A stretch of DNA of 64,000 bases from Sutcliffiella sp. FSL R7-0096 (GTDB lineage: Bacteria > Bacillota > Bacilli > Bacillales > Bacillaceae_I). Position 1 is the first letter of the stretch, and the number at the start of each line of letters is the position of its first letter. Positions 36,901-45,227 of the stretch are shown in pieces. The translations under genes were made by a program, and so were the position numbers. The notes under the pieces were generated by a model. The model saw only the letters and a list, made by a program, of their open reading frames with translations. It had not been told where the DNA came from and did not search any database. The DNA is taken from contig NZ_CP152003.1 of assembly GCF_038595065.1 (NCBI RefSeq), positions 2,274,001 to 2,338,000 of the forward strand. The letters are read 5' to 3'.

Positions 36901-37028
36901 TAACTCTTGTACTGATCCCATCCGTTTATATGCTGTTCCATGATCTTGGTATAGGGATACGTAAAGTGTTTAAGCGAAATAGAAACAAAGAATCAGAGGA
37001 AGTAACTACATCTAAAAAAGTTGGTTAA
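33972..37028 (+). CDS. RND family efflux permease
   Basis: A 1018-residue exporter of the AcrB/SwrC superfamily. N-terminal helix 1, a large outer loop, a block of membrane helices near residues 335-560, a second outer loop and a last helix block give the usual twofold repeat. GLGIGMMVDASIVILES is the conserved helix-4 segment with the proton-relay Asp. ATG 33972 follows GAGGGGAG; about 60 codons open upstream run over the repeat element and are not coding. No adaptor gene is adjacent. Substrate unknown; SwrC-like proteins export surfactin-like or cationic compounds. Confidence 0.9.
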   Translation: MSMMEFILKRKIAVGLLVVFVFMIGLYSLNKLDQELLPPISFDMTIVQVDAGEMPVLDVEDKITKPIEQILSGLDGVDSHSSASYTGKSSITVMIEEGRGDEVHKNIEAAVAPLSTQLPGIQYINSFQMTTSQEYEFYMDISNGNMEEITAFAKNVVEPRLEALPEVRDVKFDGLEENEVIIQFKNDELTESGVDSQQIIQTIQQSNLITSFGELTEEANGPILRWNTSLVNVEDMEKILIPTISGVKELGELADIKLQVRDMASGVWKDGSQDVILVQIGRVSDITQIEMAEAVRAEVEIIRQEGLVEGFAFEEIVTQADYVSEAVDGVSSNILIGGLLAIIVLFLFLRNVRATIIIGISIPLSILLAFASMWVLGYSINMLSLIALGLGIGMMVDASIVILESIYRKKEQGLKSREAVLVGVKEVASAVFASMLTTIVVFLPIGLLGGEAGKFMIILSVVVIVTLVSSVVVSFALIPSLSENFLKLTTRQKQKRESRIIQSYGGFIQWLTRRKRRRYGVIFLFILMFVGSLALVTKVPMTIMPDMYNRYSEIMVSLDKGVTPEQKNEIAEAINSKLEDIPDVREGFVLDQIEFMFLLINMTPEEEATLEQKEVNERILAGLLELKEEYPIVDVASVMSAGASYPVQIEISGEDLDGLTSLSAEMVSELREIEGIIGTTTSLGAMIDEEQIVLDEKSMREDGITPLQILGELNSLTSSIPIGALQDEAGTPIVIAPNEVFNKKSDLLDMEISTLDGAKKLSNYISFEQVKVPAQIDHKDGERVVKVLANIENRDLGSVNRDVQEVIDSFETPVGYTVSVGGSLETQQEAIQDMLVILAIAIFLVYVVMAVQFNHLLHPVIVMTIIPMTFTGVILGLLLTQRELSIMSGMGVIMLIGIVLNNAILLIDRAKQLRADDYGVGEAIVEAGMNRIRPIFMTTLTTVGGMLPLAISTGAASNYQAPLATVVIAGLLFSTLITLVLIPSVYMLFHDLGIGIRKVFKRNRNKESEEVTTSKKVG

Positions 37029-37035
37029 ATAATTT

Positions 37036-37071
37036 CAAGCATCCTTATCATAAAGAGATAAAGGGTGCTTG
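37036..37071 (+). terminator. Intrinsic terminator of the RND gene
   Basis: CAAGCATCCTTATC and GATAAAGGGTGCTTG pair with one bulge. The downstream tract is T-rich but interrupted. Confidence 0.7.
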
Positions 37072-37178
37072 TTGCTTTCTTTCCAATATATATCTTACAT
37101 TTCTGTGTTCCTTTCCTCCAGCTTCCACTTTCTATAAAGAAGGACGACATTGAATAATAGCAGCTAGGAGAACGATTA

Positions 37179-37406
37179 CTAAAAACAACAAAACATGTTA
37201 ATCATATCAGTGAAAATCATGGCTGCAATAAATGCCCCTAAAGAAAGTGGCAGAGTCCATAAGTTACGTATCAACTTACGTCTGGAGCTAAGTTTGTAAT
37301 AGCTTAAAGCAAATCCTTTATCCACTTTTTTCTTATTTTTGTAAACCCTCTTCAAAATAACACTCGTAACCAATCCAACAACCATAAGAATAACCACATA
37401 AATCAT
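37179..37406 (-). CDS. Possible small membrane protein
   Basis: A 75-residue frame with an N-terminal hydrophobic helix, a basic middle (KNKKKVDKG, SSRRKLIRN) and a second hydrophobic helix near the end. No good ribosome binding site precedes ATG 37406. I do not recognise a family; the hydrophobic-basic pattern makes it plausible but not certain. Confidence 0.45.
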   Translation of the reverse strand: MIYVVILMVVGLVTSVILKRVYKNKKKVDKGFALSYYKLSSRRKLIRNLWTLPLSLGAFIAAMIFTDMINMFCCF

Positions 37407-37532
37407 TAGAATTTTATTGATAGATTAGTAAGTAATTCATTATTCATTTTAGTTACCCCTTTCCTTTAGTTTTTTCTATTATATGGTAACATAGAAACTA
37501 TTAAATCATGAATCAAGGTGGTGTCCATACAT

Positions 37533-38120
37533 ATGAAAACTCTCGTTTGTTTCGGTGATAGTCTGACTGCAAGGCATGAAGGAAAGGACAACCCTCGTCT
37601 AACTGAAAAACTAACCTTTCAACTCCCTGACTATAATGTCATCAATGCAGGTGTGTCAGGTCATACAACAAAGGACGCACTAGTCAGAATTAAAAAGGAT
37701 GTATTGGCATTCAACCCTGATCTAGTAACGGTCCTCTTTGGATCAAATGATGCTGCCACACATAAAAAAGTGGCACTTAATACTTATAAAGAGAATCTGT
37801 TAAAGATTACTCGCCTGATCGGACCGGAAAAAACCCTACTCTTCTCCCCTCCACCAGTGGATGAGAATCTACAACCAAACCGGAAAAATAGTGAACTGGC
37901 TAAATATGCAAATGTGGTGAGATGTGTTGCAGAAGAAACCGGCAGCCACTTTTTAGATTTTTATATTGATCTATATTCCAGACCAAATTATGAAGAGCTG
38001 CTAGTTGGCATATTGAATGATGGTCTGCATTTTGGTGAAGCGGGTTATGACATTTTATCCAAGCTAATTTCGGATAAAATTCATGAGATAGATTCTAAGG
38101 GAGAAAGGCATTTTGATTAA
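37533..38120 (+). CDS. SGNH/GDSL family esterase
   Basis: A 195-residue hydrolase with the GDSL-type block I (CFGDSLTA), block II Gly (INAGVSGHTT), block III FGSNDA and block V DGLHFGEAGY (Asp-x-x-His). Family members are lipases, esterases or acetylhydrolases. ATG 37533 follows AAGGTGG. No signal peptide, so it acts in the cytosol. It overlaps the HAD gene downstream by eight bases. Confidence 0.88.
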   Translation: MKTLVCFGDSLTARHEGKDNPRLTEKLTFQLPDYNVINAGVSGHTTKDALVRIKKDVLAFNPDLVTVLFGSNDAATHKKVALNTYKENLLKITRLIGPEKTLLFSPPPVDENLQPNRKNSELAKYANVVRCVAEETGSHFLDFYIDLYSRPNYEELLVGILNDGLHFGEAGYDILSKLISDKIHEIDSKGERHFD

Positions 38121-38796
38121 GGCGGTTATATTTGACCTTGATGGAACCCTGTTGAATAGGGATGTTTCGGTGAAAAAATTTATTGATGATCAGTATGAAA
38201 GGTGCAAGAAAGCTCTTGGACACATCCCAAAAGATAAATATATGGATAGATTCATTGAGTTGGATGCAGGGGGGTATGTCTGGAAGGATAGAGTCTATCA
38301 GCAGCTCGCTAAAGATTTTCTGATAGAGGCATTGACTTGGGATGAACTTTTGGATGATTATGTCCAGCACTTTCCATACCACTGTACCCCTTTTGCTAAG
38401 GTAGAAGAAACACTTATAAAACTTGCTGAAGATAATCTTTCTTTAGGAATGATAACAAACGGTTTTGAAGCTTTTCAAATGAACAATATAAAAGCATTGG
38501 GCATCGAATCCTTTTTCCAATCTATATTAATATCTGAGCGTGAAGGAATAAAGAAGCCCAATCCTGAAATTTTTTTAAGGTCTGCTCAATTGCTTCAAGC
38601 CTCGACGAAGGAATGCTTATTTGTTGGGGACCATCCCGAGAATGATATAAATGCTGCAAAAGCTGTTGGAATGACTACCGTATGGAAAAAAGATTCATAT
38701 TGGGACCAAGTGGATGCCGATTACATCATTGAAGATCTCGTTATTTTGCCTGGAATTGTTAGATCAATAATGAAAAGTGACTGTCGGAAGGGATAA
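38113..38796 (+). CDS. HAD family hydrolase
   Basis: A 227-residue haloacid dehalogenase-type phosphatase with motif I FDLDGTLLN, motif II MITNG, motif III Lys in REGIKKPNPEIF and motif IV GDHPENDINAA. A helical cap lies between motifs I and II. It starts with TTG 38113, overlapping the preceding esterase gene, so the genes are translated together. Substrate unknown; such enzymes cleave small phosphometabolites. Confidence 0.92.
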   Translation: MIKAVIFDLDGTLLNRDVSVKKFIDDQYERCKKALGHIPKDKYMDRFIELDAGGYVWKDRVYQQLAKDFLIEALTWDELLDDYVQHFPYHCTPFAKVEETLIKLAEDNLSLGMITNGFEAFQMNNIKALGIESFFQSILISEREGIKKPNPEIFLRSAQLLQASTKECLFVGDHPENDINAAKAVGMTTVWKKDSYWDQVDADYIIEDLVILPGIVRSIMKSDCRKG

Positions 38797-38802
38797 AAGA
38801 AG

Positions 38803-39657
38803 ATGATGATATACGAAGAGAAAATTTTGAAGGTTATGCTTATGTCTTTAGACAATAAAAGGGTATTAGATGAGCATTACAGAGACAGATTATTGGAATC
38901 CATGATGTCACACATCGGCTCTGCTGATCCTGTATTAAGGGATCATCTCATTTCTTCAAATTTTGCAAAGTTAATAGGGGACCGGATTATCCCCCAAAGA
39001 GAAATGGCTAGCCTGTTGGATAGATGTTTGAATCAGGACCATTTATTTTTTAAAATCGGCGAAATAAATACAGATTCAGTATTTACACGCTCTTTTTCCT
39101 CTTTGGTCGTTGCATTAATATTAAACGTAGATCGTAAAACATCTTTTATCGATAATAACAAAATTCAAGAAATAACTGAAAAGATAATTACATACTTGCA
39201 TGAGGAAAAGGATACACGTGGATATGTAGAGGAAAAAGGGTGGGCACACAGTATTGCACATGGAGCCGATATGCTTGCTGCACTCGTAAAGCATCATCAT
39301 TTTCATATGGAATCACTTCCTAAAGTGCTGAAAGCTATTCAGGTATGTCTGTTAAAAGGAACGGTCTTTAAAGAAGAGGAAGATGAGCGGCTGATTTTTG
39401 TTGTGGAAGCATTATTGGGAAGAGGTATGGAGCAACATGCTCTTAAAAGTTGGTTAAATAATCTAACTTTAACTATGGAGAGGGAAATGACAGAACATGG
39501 ACAAACGTTACTCAATTACCAGAATAAAATAACGATGACTAATTTTATGAAGTCCCTTTATTTCAGATTGACGCTGCTTCAAGCTGATACGCATTTGCTT
39601 GAATGCTTAGAGAATACAATTCATTACTGGTTTAAAAAATCTTATGATCAAGAGTAG
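38803..39657 (+). CDS. DUF2785 family protein
   Basis: A 284-residue soluble, mostly helical protein. The segment YVEEKGWAHSIAHGADMLAALVKH is the DUF2785 hallmark. Function unknown. It lies six bases after the HAD gene and just before a broken acetyltransferase, so the four genes probably form one transcript. Confidence 0.85.
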   Translation: MMIYEEKILKVMLMSLDNKRVLDEHYRDRLLESMMSHIGSADPVLRDHLISSNFAKLIGDRIIPQREMASLLDRCLNQDHLFFKIGEINTDSVFTRSFSSLVVALILNVDRKTSFIDNNKIQEITEKIITYLHEEKDTRGYVEEKGWAHSIAHGADMLAALVKHHHFHMESLPKVLKAIQVCLLKGTVFKEEEDERLIFVVEALLGRGMEQHALKSWLNNLTLTMEREMTEHGQTLLNYQNKITMTNFMKSLYFRLTLLQADTHLLECLENTIHYWFKKSYDQE

Positions 39658-39665
39658 GTGTTAGG

Positions 39666-40228
39666 TTGATTTATCAAGGGAACTTATACAAGCTAAGGAC
39701 GAAAGGCTAATACATAAATGGCTGTCCAATTCGAAAGTATTGGAGTTCTATGAGGGGCGGGATGTATCGTTTACTATGGAAGAAGTTAAGATGAAATTCT
39801 TCGACAGAGATGATGAAGTGAAAAGGTGTATGGTTGTCTACCAAGGAAAAGAAATTGGTTATATTCAATATTATCCTATCACTCCTGATACAAGTAACTT
39901 ATCAGACTATCAGGGGTTGGAAGGGGTATATGGACTGGATCAGTTTATTGGAGAATCTGAATTCTGGAACAAAGGGATAGGTCCCTTGCTCGTCACCTCC
40001 ATGGTGGACTATCTTTTTAGCGAAAAAAAGGCTGGTCGCATTATTATGGATCCGATGATATCCAATGTAAGGGCAATAAAGTGTTATGAAAAATGCGGCT
40101 TTCGAAAAGTAATGGTGCTTCCTAAGCATATGCTGCATGAAGGAAGATATAGGGATTGTTGGTTGATGGAGTGTAATCATGAAGGAAAAGCCGCTCCGCT
40201 TTTAAAAGCTGAAAAGTCGAGCGGCTAA
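39666..40228 (+). pseudogene. GNAT acetyltransferase (AAC(6')-like) with N-terminal frameshift
   Basis: The C-terminal 160 residues form a GNAT domain with YEGRDVSF, GIGPLLVTSMVDYLF, ISNVRAIKCYEKCGFRK, close to AAC(6')-type aminoglycoside acetyltransferases. In this frame the protein continues upstream as ERLIHKWLSNSKVLEF but meets a stop at 39662 with no start codon. The missing N-terminus is found in another frame: TTG 39666 gives MIYQGNLYKLRTKG and a stop at 39708. A small deletion or frameshift near 39690-39705 explains both. It could be a sequencing error; as read, the intact enzyme would not be made. Confidence 0.75.
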
Positions 40229-40660
40229 CCCTACAAAGCTATTATTCTCTATTCTCAAAGTAACCAAGCAATTTTCCTCACTATGGTTAGTCTTCTCGGC
40301 TGTCATGTCTCCATAGGAATGATCGCCGATACGCGTTTCTTTTTCGCAGAATTGTACTACTTCCTCACCGTTTTTCTTCATCCCATACAAGTATTCCAGG
40401 TTTGGTTCATCCTTAAACACGACCCTATAGTGTCCGTGATAGACATCTTTATTAATCAAGTATTTGGGTTCTATATAGCCCTGCAGGTCAATATCCCGTT
40501 GGGAGTAACCCATTTCTGACAGATGAGCAGGTATATGCTTCTCAACATAGTATTTGTTAATCGGATTTCCGTTGCTCAGCACATAAAGAAATGCATTTGG
40601 GATCCCGATAATGATGACGAAACCGGTTACGATTACGATTGAAACTTTCTTTGACGGCAA
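40202..40660 (-). CDS. DUF3139 family protein
   Basis: A 152-residue protein with an N-terminal membrane anchor (VSIVIVTGFVIIIGI) and an outside domain; the pattern KYYVEKHIPAHLSEMGY and YHGHYRVVFKDEP fits DUF3139. Start TTG 40660 is preceded by AAGAGGTG on the minus strand; a longer frame to 40687 lacks a site. Its 3' end overlaps the acetyltransferase remnant by 27 bases. Function unknown. Confidence 0.78.
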   Translation of the reverse strand: MPSKKVSIVIVTGFVIIIGIPNAFLYVLSNGNPINKYYVEKHIPAHLSEMGYSQRDIDLQGYIEPKYLINKDVYHGHYRVVFKDEPNLEYLYGMKKNGEEVVQFCEKETRIGDHSYGDMTAEKTNHSEENCLVTLRIENNSFVGLAARLFSF

Positions 40661-40689
40661 CGTGGAGCACCTCTTTCTTTCATTCAAAA

Positions 40690-40947
40690 CTAGATTATTA
40701 TCGCCTGAACGGTAAGGAACAGATAATACATAAGGGGAAGTAGCGTTGTGCTAAATCCAATTTTTCTAAGAGGACGTTTAAATTGAAGGGATAATCCAAT
40801 AAGCCAAACAACAAAGAAGAGTAAATACCAAGGGTTGTATGTTGGAGTTTCAGTTTCAGCGATTCCTGGTCCTGCTAGCCATAAGGAAAATAATAATACA
40901 TATAAACCAGACATTACATTCCATAATACAAGGGCAAAAATCTTCAT
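40690..40947 (-). CDS. Small membrane protein, 85 residues
   Basis: Three hydrophobic helices with a GPGIAETETPTYNPW loop after the first. ATG 40947 follows GAGGAGAG on the minus strand. It lies 29 bases upstream of the DUF3139 gene, likely in the same transcript. No family recognised. Confidence 0.65.
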   Translation of the reverse strand: MKIFALVLWNVMSGLYVLLFSLWLAGPGIAETETPTYNPWYLLFFVVWLIGLSLQFKRPLRKIGFSTTLLPLMYYLFLTVQAIII

Positions 40948-41152
40948 ATTATGACTCTCCTCTCGTAAATAAGTTTCCTTTTGTGTAATTTTACACAATT
41001 ATACAAGGGGTGTATACACCTTTTTGAAACCTTGCCTTTCTTATAATTGAACTAGGTTTTGGACACCATTTCTTCTGTTTGAAATTAGTTGTCATTCCTG
41101 TGATTTTCCATTAAACTAAAAATTCATTCTATTCCAAATAAAGGAGTGTTTA

Positions 41153-41737
41153 ATGATGACCAAATTAGGACTTGTACGCCACGGAAGTACTGCTTGGAAT
41201 AAAGAGCGGAGAGCACAGGGCAGTGCCAACATCCCTCTTGATCAGGATGGAATCAGAGATGCAGAATTGTTAGCGAAAAGAATTAAAAGTGAAGGCTGGG
41301 ATGTCATATACTCTAGTGATCTATTAAGAGCAAAACAGACAGCTGAGATTGTGGCAAGAAACCTAAATGTAAACGAGGTATTCCTGGATTCCAGGCTCCA
41401 AGAGGTTAACGGCGGTCAGATTGAAGGTACCACCGAACCAGAAAGAATAATAAAATGGGGAGAAAATTGGAGAGAGCTGGACTTAGGGATCGAATCGAAA
41501 GAAATGGTGCTGAAAAGAGCCCTCTCCTTTATTGAAGATGTTACGGAAAAACATCCGGACAAGAATGTTTTGGTGGTCAGTCATGGTGCCTATATAAGAC
41601 ACCTTCTTGGAGAATTGGTGAAAGATCTTAAAATGGAAGACCACCTGGAGAACACCTCTGTCTCGACTGTAAAAGTTAGAGAAGGGCTTTGGGAATGTGA
41701 ATTGTATAACTGTACCAAGCACCTTGGAGCGAAATAA
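41153..41737 (+). CDS. Histidine phosphatase family protein
   Basis: A 194-residue phosphoglycerate-mutase-like phosphatase: LVRHGSTAWN carries the phosphorylated His, SSDLLRAKQTAE the second Arg region, and VVSHGAYIRHLL the second catalytic His. ATG 41153 follows AAAGGAGTG. Cytosolic; substrate unknown (relatives dephosphorylate sugar phosphates, ribazole phosphate or phosphoglycerate). Confidence 0.93.
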   Translation: MMTKLGLVRHGSTAWNKERRAQGSANIPLDQDGIRDAELLAKRIKSEGWDVIYSSDLLRAKQTAEIVARNLNVNEVFLDSRLQEVNGGQIEGTTEPERIIKWGENWRELDLGIESKEMVLKRALSFIEDVTEKHPDKNVLVVSHGAYIRHLLGELVKDLKMEDHLENTSVSTVKVREGLWECELYNCTKHLGAK

Positions 41738-41739
41738 AA

Positions 41740-42366
41740 ATGGGTTCACGCCTTATGCACACGATAATAGCGTACGAGATTGCCTCTAAACTGCACATAA
41801 AGAAAATAGGTTCTTTTCTTTTGGGTGCGATTGCACCTGATGCTGTTTCTCCTAAGGATCTTTCCCATTTTTATAAAGGGAAAACGATTGACTATACACG
41901 GACCATTGATCATAAAGCATTTCTTCAAAAGTATGAGGATCATCAAAATATTTCATTCATCCAGGGCTATTATACCCACTTAGTTGCGGATGAGATATGG
42001 CTGACGGGCTTCTTTTTGCCATGGTTGAAAAACCGTATGGAGATTGATTCATCCATTTTTGAGAGATATCACAATGACTTTAAGCTCCTAAATGCAAAGT
42101 TGATGAATCATTATAGAATTAATGGGGATAAAATGAAAGATAGTTTTGTTAAGGGACAACCGCTAAATCTTGATGAAGTGTCTACCGAGCAGCTAACTAA
42201 CTTTTTACCATATGTTGAACAAGATATGAAATCTTTACTTAGCGAAGATCCGCTACAAGTATTTACCATGGAAATGATGATTGGGTATATGGAAACGTCC
42301 ATCGACAAAGGGTGTCAAGCCATCAAGCAAACAACTAATTGGAAACTCTTGCTATCATCATGCTGA
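41740..42366 (+). CDS. Zinc-dependent phospholipase C-like protein
   Basis: A 208-residue protein with MHTIIAYEIASKL, FLLGAIAPDAV, DHKAFLQ and YYTHLVADEIW, the His/Asp spacing of the zinc-dependent phospholipase C family. No signal peptide is seen, unlike secreted phospholipases, so a cytosolic phosphohydrolase role is more likely. It starts two bases after the phosphatase gene. Confidence 0.78.
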   Translation: MGSRLMHTIIAYEIASKLHIKKIGSFLLGAIAPDAVSPKDLSHFYKGKTIDYTRTIDHKAFLQKYEDHQNISFIQGYYTHLVADEIWLTGFFLPWLKNRMEIDSSIFERYHNDFKLLNAKLMNHYRINGDKMKDSFVKGQPLNLDEVSTEQLTNFLPYVEQDMKSLLSEDPLQVFTMEMMIGYMETSIDKGCQAIKQTTNWKLLLSSC

Positions 42367-42418
42367 ATTAGGTATAATGAGAATATACGTTCGCATTGCG
42401 TAAAAGGGGGCATATTTC

Positions 42419-43000
42419 TTGATTAAGACGGAAGAAGATATCCTGAATCTCATTCAATCAGATGATTGGATGATGGAAATCATAGAGGCTGCAATGGCAC
42501 TAGATCTCCCCGATTGGTGGGTGTGTGCAGGGTTTGTACGGTCAAAAGTGTGGGACGCCTTGCACGATTATACCAACAGAACGCCAGTGCCGGATATAGA
42601 TGTCATTTATTTTGACGGTAAGGATCTATCAGAGGAGAAAGAAAAACAGTTGGAAAGACGACTTTTGCAACTGTACCCACAAGCTCCTTGGTCGGTTAAA
42701 AATCAGGCAAGGATGCATGTGTTGAATAACGTACCACCCTACATAAATTCCATTGAAGCAATGTCTAAATTTCCTGAAACGGCTACGGCCATCGGCGTGA
42801 AGTTGAATGGAGACAATAATTTGGAATTAGCAACTCCTTGTGGAATACAAGATTTAGTGAACCTGTCAGTAAAGCCCACTGCTACGTTTCAAACATCTTC
42901 TGAACGAGTAACTATCTATGAGAAACGATTGAGGGAGAAAAATTGGCAAGAAGTTTGGCCAAATATAACGGTTTTCCATGCGGAAGGAGTAAAATCATGA
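42419..43000 (+). CDS. Nucleotidyltransferase family protein (NTP_transf_6)
   Basis: A 193-residue protein with WVCAGFVRSKVWDALH and PVPDIDVIYFD, the Gly-x-x-Arg and Asp-x-Asp features of the nucleotidyltransferase-like DUF925 family. It starts with TTG 42419 after AAAAGGGGG and ends in an ATGA overlap with the next gene. Substrate unknown. Confidence 0.85.
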   Translation: MIKTEEDILNLIQSDDWMMEIIEAAMALDLPDWWVCAGFVRSKVWDALHDYTNRTPVPDIDVIYFDGKDLSEEKEKQLERRLLQLYPQAPWSVKNQARMHVLNNVPPYINSIEAMSKFPETATAIGVKLNGDNNLELATPCGIQDLVNLSVKPTATFQTSSERVTIYEKRLREKNWQEVWPNITVFHAEGVKS

Positions 43001-43395
43001 CAGGATTAATACACCACATAGAGCTGTATGTGTCTAGCTTGAAGAAAACGAAAGAGTTCTGGGGGTGGTTGCTAGAAGAATTAGGCTATAAGCCTTATCA
43101 GGACTGGGATAAGGGACAGAGTTGGAAGTTAGGGGATACATACATCGTATTTGTCCAAACGGAGGAACGGTTTCTGGATATTCCTTATCACCGATGCAGA
43201 GTTGGCCTTAATCATCTAGCCTTTCATGCATCATCAAGGGTGCAGGTAGATTACCTGACAGAACAGCTAAAGTCTCAAGGAGTAAACATGCTATACATGG
43301 ATAAGCATCCTTATGCGGGTGGAGAAAACTATTACGCTGTGTTTTTTGAAGATCCCGATCGGATTAAGGTGGAGCTTGTAGCACCTTCAGAATAA
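42997..43395 (+). CDS. VOC family protein (glyoxalase/dioxygenase fold)
   Basis: A 132-residue protein with IHHIELYVSSLKKTKEFWGWLL at the start and VFFEDPDRIKVELVAP at the end, the two halves of the vicinal oxygen chelate fold with metal-ligand His and Glu. ATG 42997 follows GGAAGGAG and overlaps the previous stop codon. Substrate unknown. Confidence 0.88.
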   Translation: MTGLIHHIELYVSSLKKTKEFWGWLLEELGYKPYQDWDKGQSWKLGDTYIVFVQTEERFLDIPYHRCRVGLNHLAFHASSRVQVDYLTEQLKSQGVNMLYMDKHPYAGGENYYAVFFEDPDRIKVELVAPSE

Positions 43396-43418
43396 AGCTT
43401 AAAAGGAGGTGTTTTAGA

Positions 43419-43550
43419 TTGTTTATCACATTGCTATTGATAGGGATTGCTGTAGGAATCGGAACCATCATTTCCTATTTGGGACAAGTAGTAAAGCAGA
43501 ATAAAAGAATCATAGAGTTGTTGGAAACGAAAAATACAGGAGAGAATTAA
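43419..43550 (+). CDS. Small membrane protein, 43 residues
   Basis: TTG 43419 follows the strong site AAAAGGAGGTG. The product MFITLLLIGIAVGIGTIIS is a single membrane helix followed by a short charged helical tail (VKQNKRIIELLETK). It ends one base before the Nudix start. No family recognised; the strong ribosome binding site and tight packing make it likely real. Confidence 0.7.
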   Translation: MFITLLLIGIAVGIGTIISYLGQVVKQNKRIIELLETKNTGEN

Positions 43551-43551
43551 A

Positions 43552-44019
43552 ATGACGAATATAAGCATGTATACGATGTGTCTTGTAATCGATGGCCAAA
43601 AAGTTCTTTTGATAAATAGGCCACCTGACAAAAGATTTCCCGGTCATATCGGCCCTGGTGGGAAAGTGGACTTCCCAGAAAGCCTGACAGAAGGTACTAT
43701 ACGAGAAGTGCGTGAGGAAACGGGGCTTGAGATAAGTAATCTTATTTACAAAGGCTTAGATGAATATGTGGACGAAATGAATGATGAAAGATACATGGTC
43801 TTTAACTACATAACGAACACCTTTAAAGGGCAACTTTTAGACTCCCCACCAGAGGGGGAATTGAAATGGGTGGACATTTCAAAAGCTATGGAACTGCCTA
43901 TGCAAGATTGGTTTAAGGAAAGATTTCCTCTATTTTTTGAAGAGGGTACTTTTGAAAAACATATCGTTTGGGATGATAAGGAAAAGAAAGCAATAAAAGC
44001 AGTGGTAACCAGGCATTAG
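43552..44019 (+). CDS. Nudix hydrolase (MutT/8-oxo-dGTP diphosphatase-like)
   Basis: A 155-residue hydrolase. The Nudix box reads GPGGKVDFPESLTEGTIREV followed by REETGLEI (G-x5-E-x7-REVREETG). Such enzymes cleave nucleoside diphosphates linked to another group; the size and sequence around the box are like MutT-type housecleaning enzymes. ATG 43552 follows AGGAGAG. Confidence 0.93.
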   Translation: MTNISMYTMCLVIDGQKVLLINRPPDKRFPGHIGPGGKVDFPESLTEGTIREVREETGLEISNLIYKGLDEYVDEMNDERYMVFNYITNTFKGQLLDSPPEGELKWVDISKAMELPMQDWFKERFPLFFEEGTFEKHIVWDDKEKKAIKAVVTRH

Positions 44020-44025
44020 GAAAAC

Positions 44026-44058
44026 AAAAAAAGCATTCGATCATAACACGAATGCTTT
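44026..44058 (-). terminator. Intrinsic terminator of plsY
   Basis: On the minus strand AAAGCATTCG and CGAATGCTTT pair around a 9-base loop, followed by seven T residues. Confidence 0.88.
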
Positions 44059-44662
44059 AGGATGCCTTTTTCTTTTTTAAGGATAACCAAGTAATTTTCG
44101 GTTCCGTCTTCCGGATGATCCTTCCAATATTGGCCCGGTGTTTAAAAATGACAAACGCCGTAAGCAGAGACACAGCTATTATGAGTGGAAGATCCCCATA
44201 AAGAATGCTATAGATGGTTGTAACCACTCCGGTCAGCATGGAGGATAGAGATACATACTTCGTCAAGAACAAGAACAGGAAAAAGCAGAATAACATAAGT
44301 AAGAACATAAGCGGATTGGCAAACAATAACACTCCGCCAGATGTTGCTACAGCCTTTCCACCACGAAATTTTGCGAAAATCGGATAAACATGTCCGACTA
44401 CGGCGCATGCACCTGCAAGTAGCGGATGAATGTCAGCTCCAAGAAGAAATGGCAAGGATGCAGCGACTGTTCCTTTCAAAATGTCACAAATGGTCACAAT
44501 CATTCCGGCTTTAATGCCTAGTGTCCGGAATGTGTTCGTTCCACCAAGGTTTCCGCTTCCATGTTCGCGGATGTCGATTCCATAGCCCACTTTCCCAACA
44601 ACAAGTGCAAAGGGAATGGAACCGATGAGGTAAGCAAGTATAATAATAAGTAGTTCAGTCAT
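44057..44662 (-). CDS. plsY: Acyl-phosphate:glycerol-3-phosphate acyltransferase PlsY
   Basis: A 201-residue membrane enzyme that starts phospholipid synthesis by moving the acyl group of acyl phosphate to glycerol-3-phosphate. It shows [27 protein letters not shown] and [15 protein letters not shown], the PlsY motifs, among about five membrane segments, and ends with a basic tail. In B. subtilis it is yneS, divergent from yneT-parE-parC, as here. Confidence 0.97.
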   Translation of the reverse strand: MTELLIIILAYLIGSIPFALVVGKVGYGIDIREHGSGNLGGTNTFRTLGIKAGMIVTICDILKGTVAASLPFLLGADIHPLLAGACAVVGHVYPIFAKFRGGKAVATSGGVLLFANPLMFLLMLFCFFLFLFLTKYVSLSSMLTGVVTTIYSILYGDLPLIIAVSLLTAFVIFKHRANIGRIIRKTEPKITWLSLKKKKAS

Positions 44663-44686
44663 TCATTAAACCCCTTTATGTAATAG

Positions 44687-44869
44687 GCTCTTTTCTCAAA
44701 GGTTGTTGCTATTTATTAGTAAAAAGTCGGCAATTGACTTTTTACAGCTTAGAAATATTAAAATAGGCATGCAGTCTATTCCTTTCAGCCATGAAAAGAG
44801 CAAGACAGTAAGGAATAAAACGGTTGGTTTATAAATGCTTAAAAAGCAACAAAGTATGAGAAAACAGCC
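44687..44869. mobile_element. MITE-like element, copy 1 (183 bp)
   Basis: Imperfect terminal inverted repeats of about 23 bases begin GGCTCTTTTCTCA on the left and end TGAGAAAACAGCC on the right. The element is flanked by a perfect 8 bp direct repeat ATGTAATA (44679-44686 and 44870-44877). An internal hairpin pairs GTAAAAAGTC with GACTTTTTAC. It has no coding capacity. Confidence 0.88.
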
Positions 44870-44877
44870 ATGTAATA

Positions 44878-45036
44878 ATTCCTATCTTTAATATATGTTA
44901 ATTTTAACAGGAAGCAAAGGATTTATTGCAACTTATCACGAATTTTTTATGAGTAAGTCTTAATATCAGGGTATGAGAAGTTGTTAAAGTGCTCTTAAAC
45001 GGGTATAACATATAAGAAATGAAATATTTATGTGTC
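44878..45036. other. AT-rich intergenic stretch
   Basis: No gene, RNA or clear promoter is seen between the MITE copy and the GC-rich repeat. Confidence 0.5.
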
Positions 45037-45163
45037 GCTGTTGATTTCCGCGCCAGGCTTCGCTTTCCGAGGGGCGCTGCTTGAGCCTCCTCACAACACT
45101 TCAGGGGTCTCAACCTACCGCTACCTCCCGTCGGAGTCTCCGGCTTTCGCTACAATCATCAGC
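45037..45163. repeat. GC-rich dispersed repeat, copy B
   Basis: Shares the blocks GCTTCGCTTTCC, GCTTGAGCCTCCTC, GGGTCTCAACCTACCGCTAC and CTCCCGTCGGAGTC with copies at 33.7 and 63.9 kb. The ends GCTGTTGATT and AATCATCAGC are inverted repeats of each other, which defines the limits. Confidence 0.85.
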
Positions 45164-45227
45164 AATGTAATATCTTTAGATGAAGGTAGTTTTAAAACAA
45201 ATATTTTAGATGAAGGGGAATGATAAC

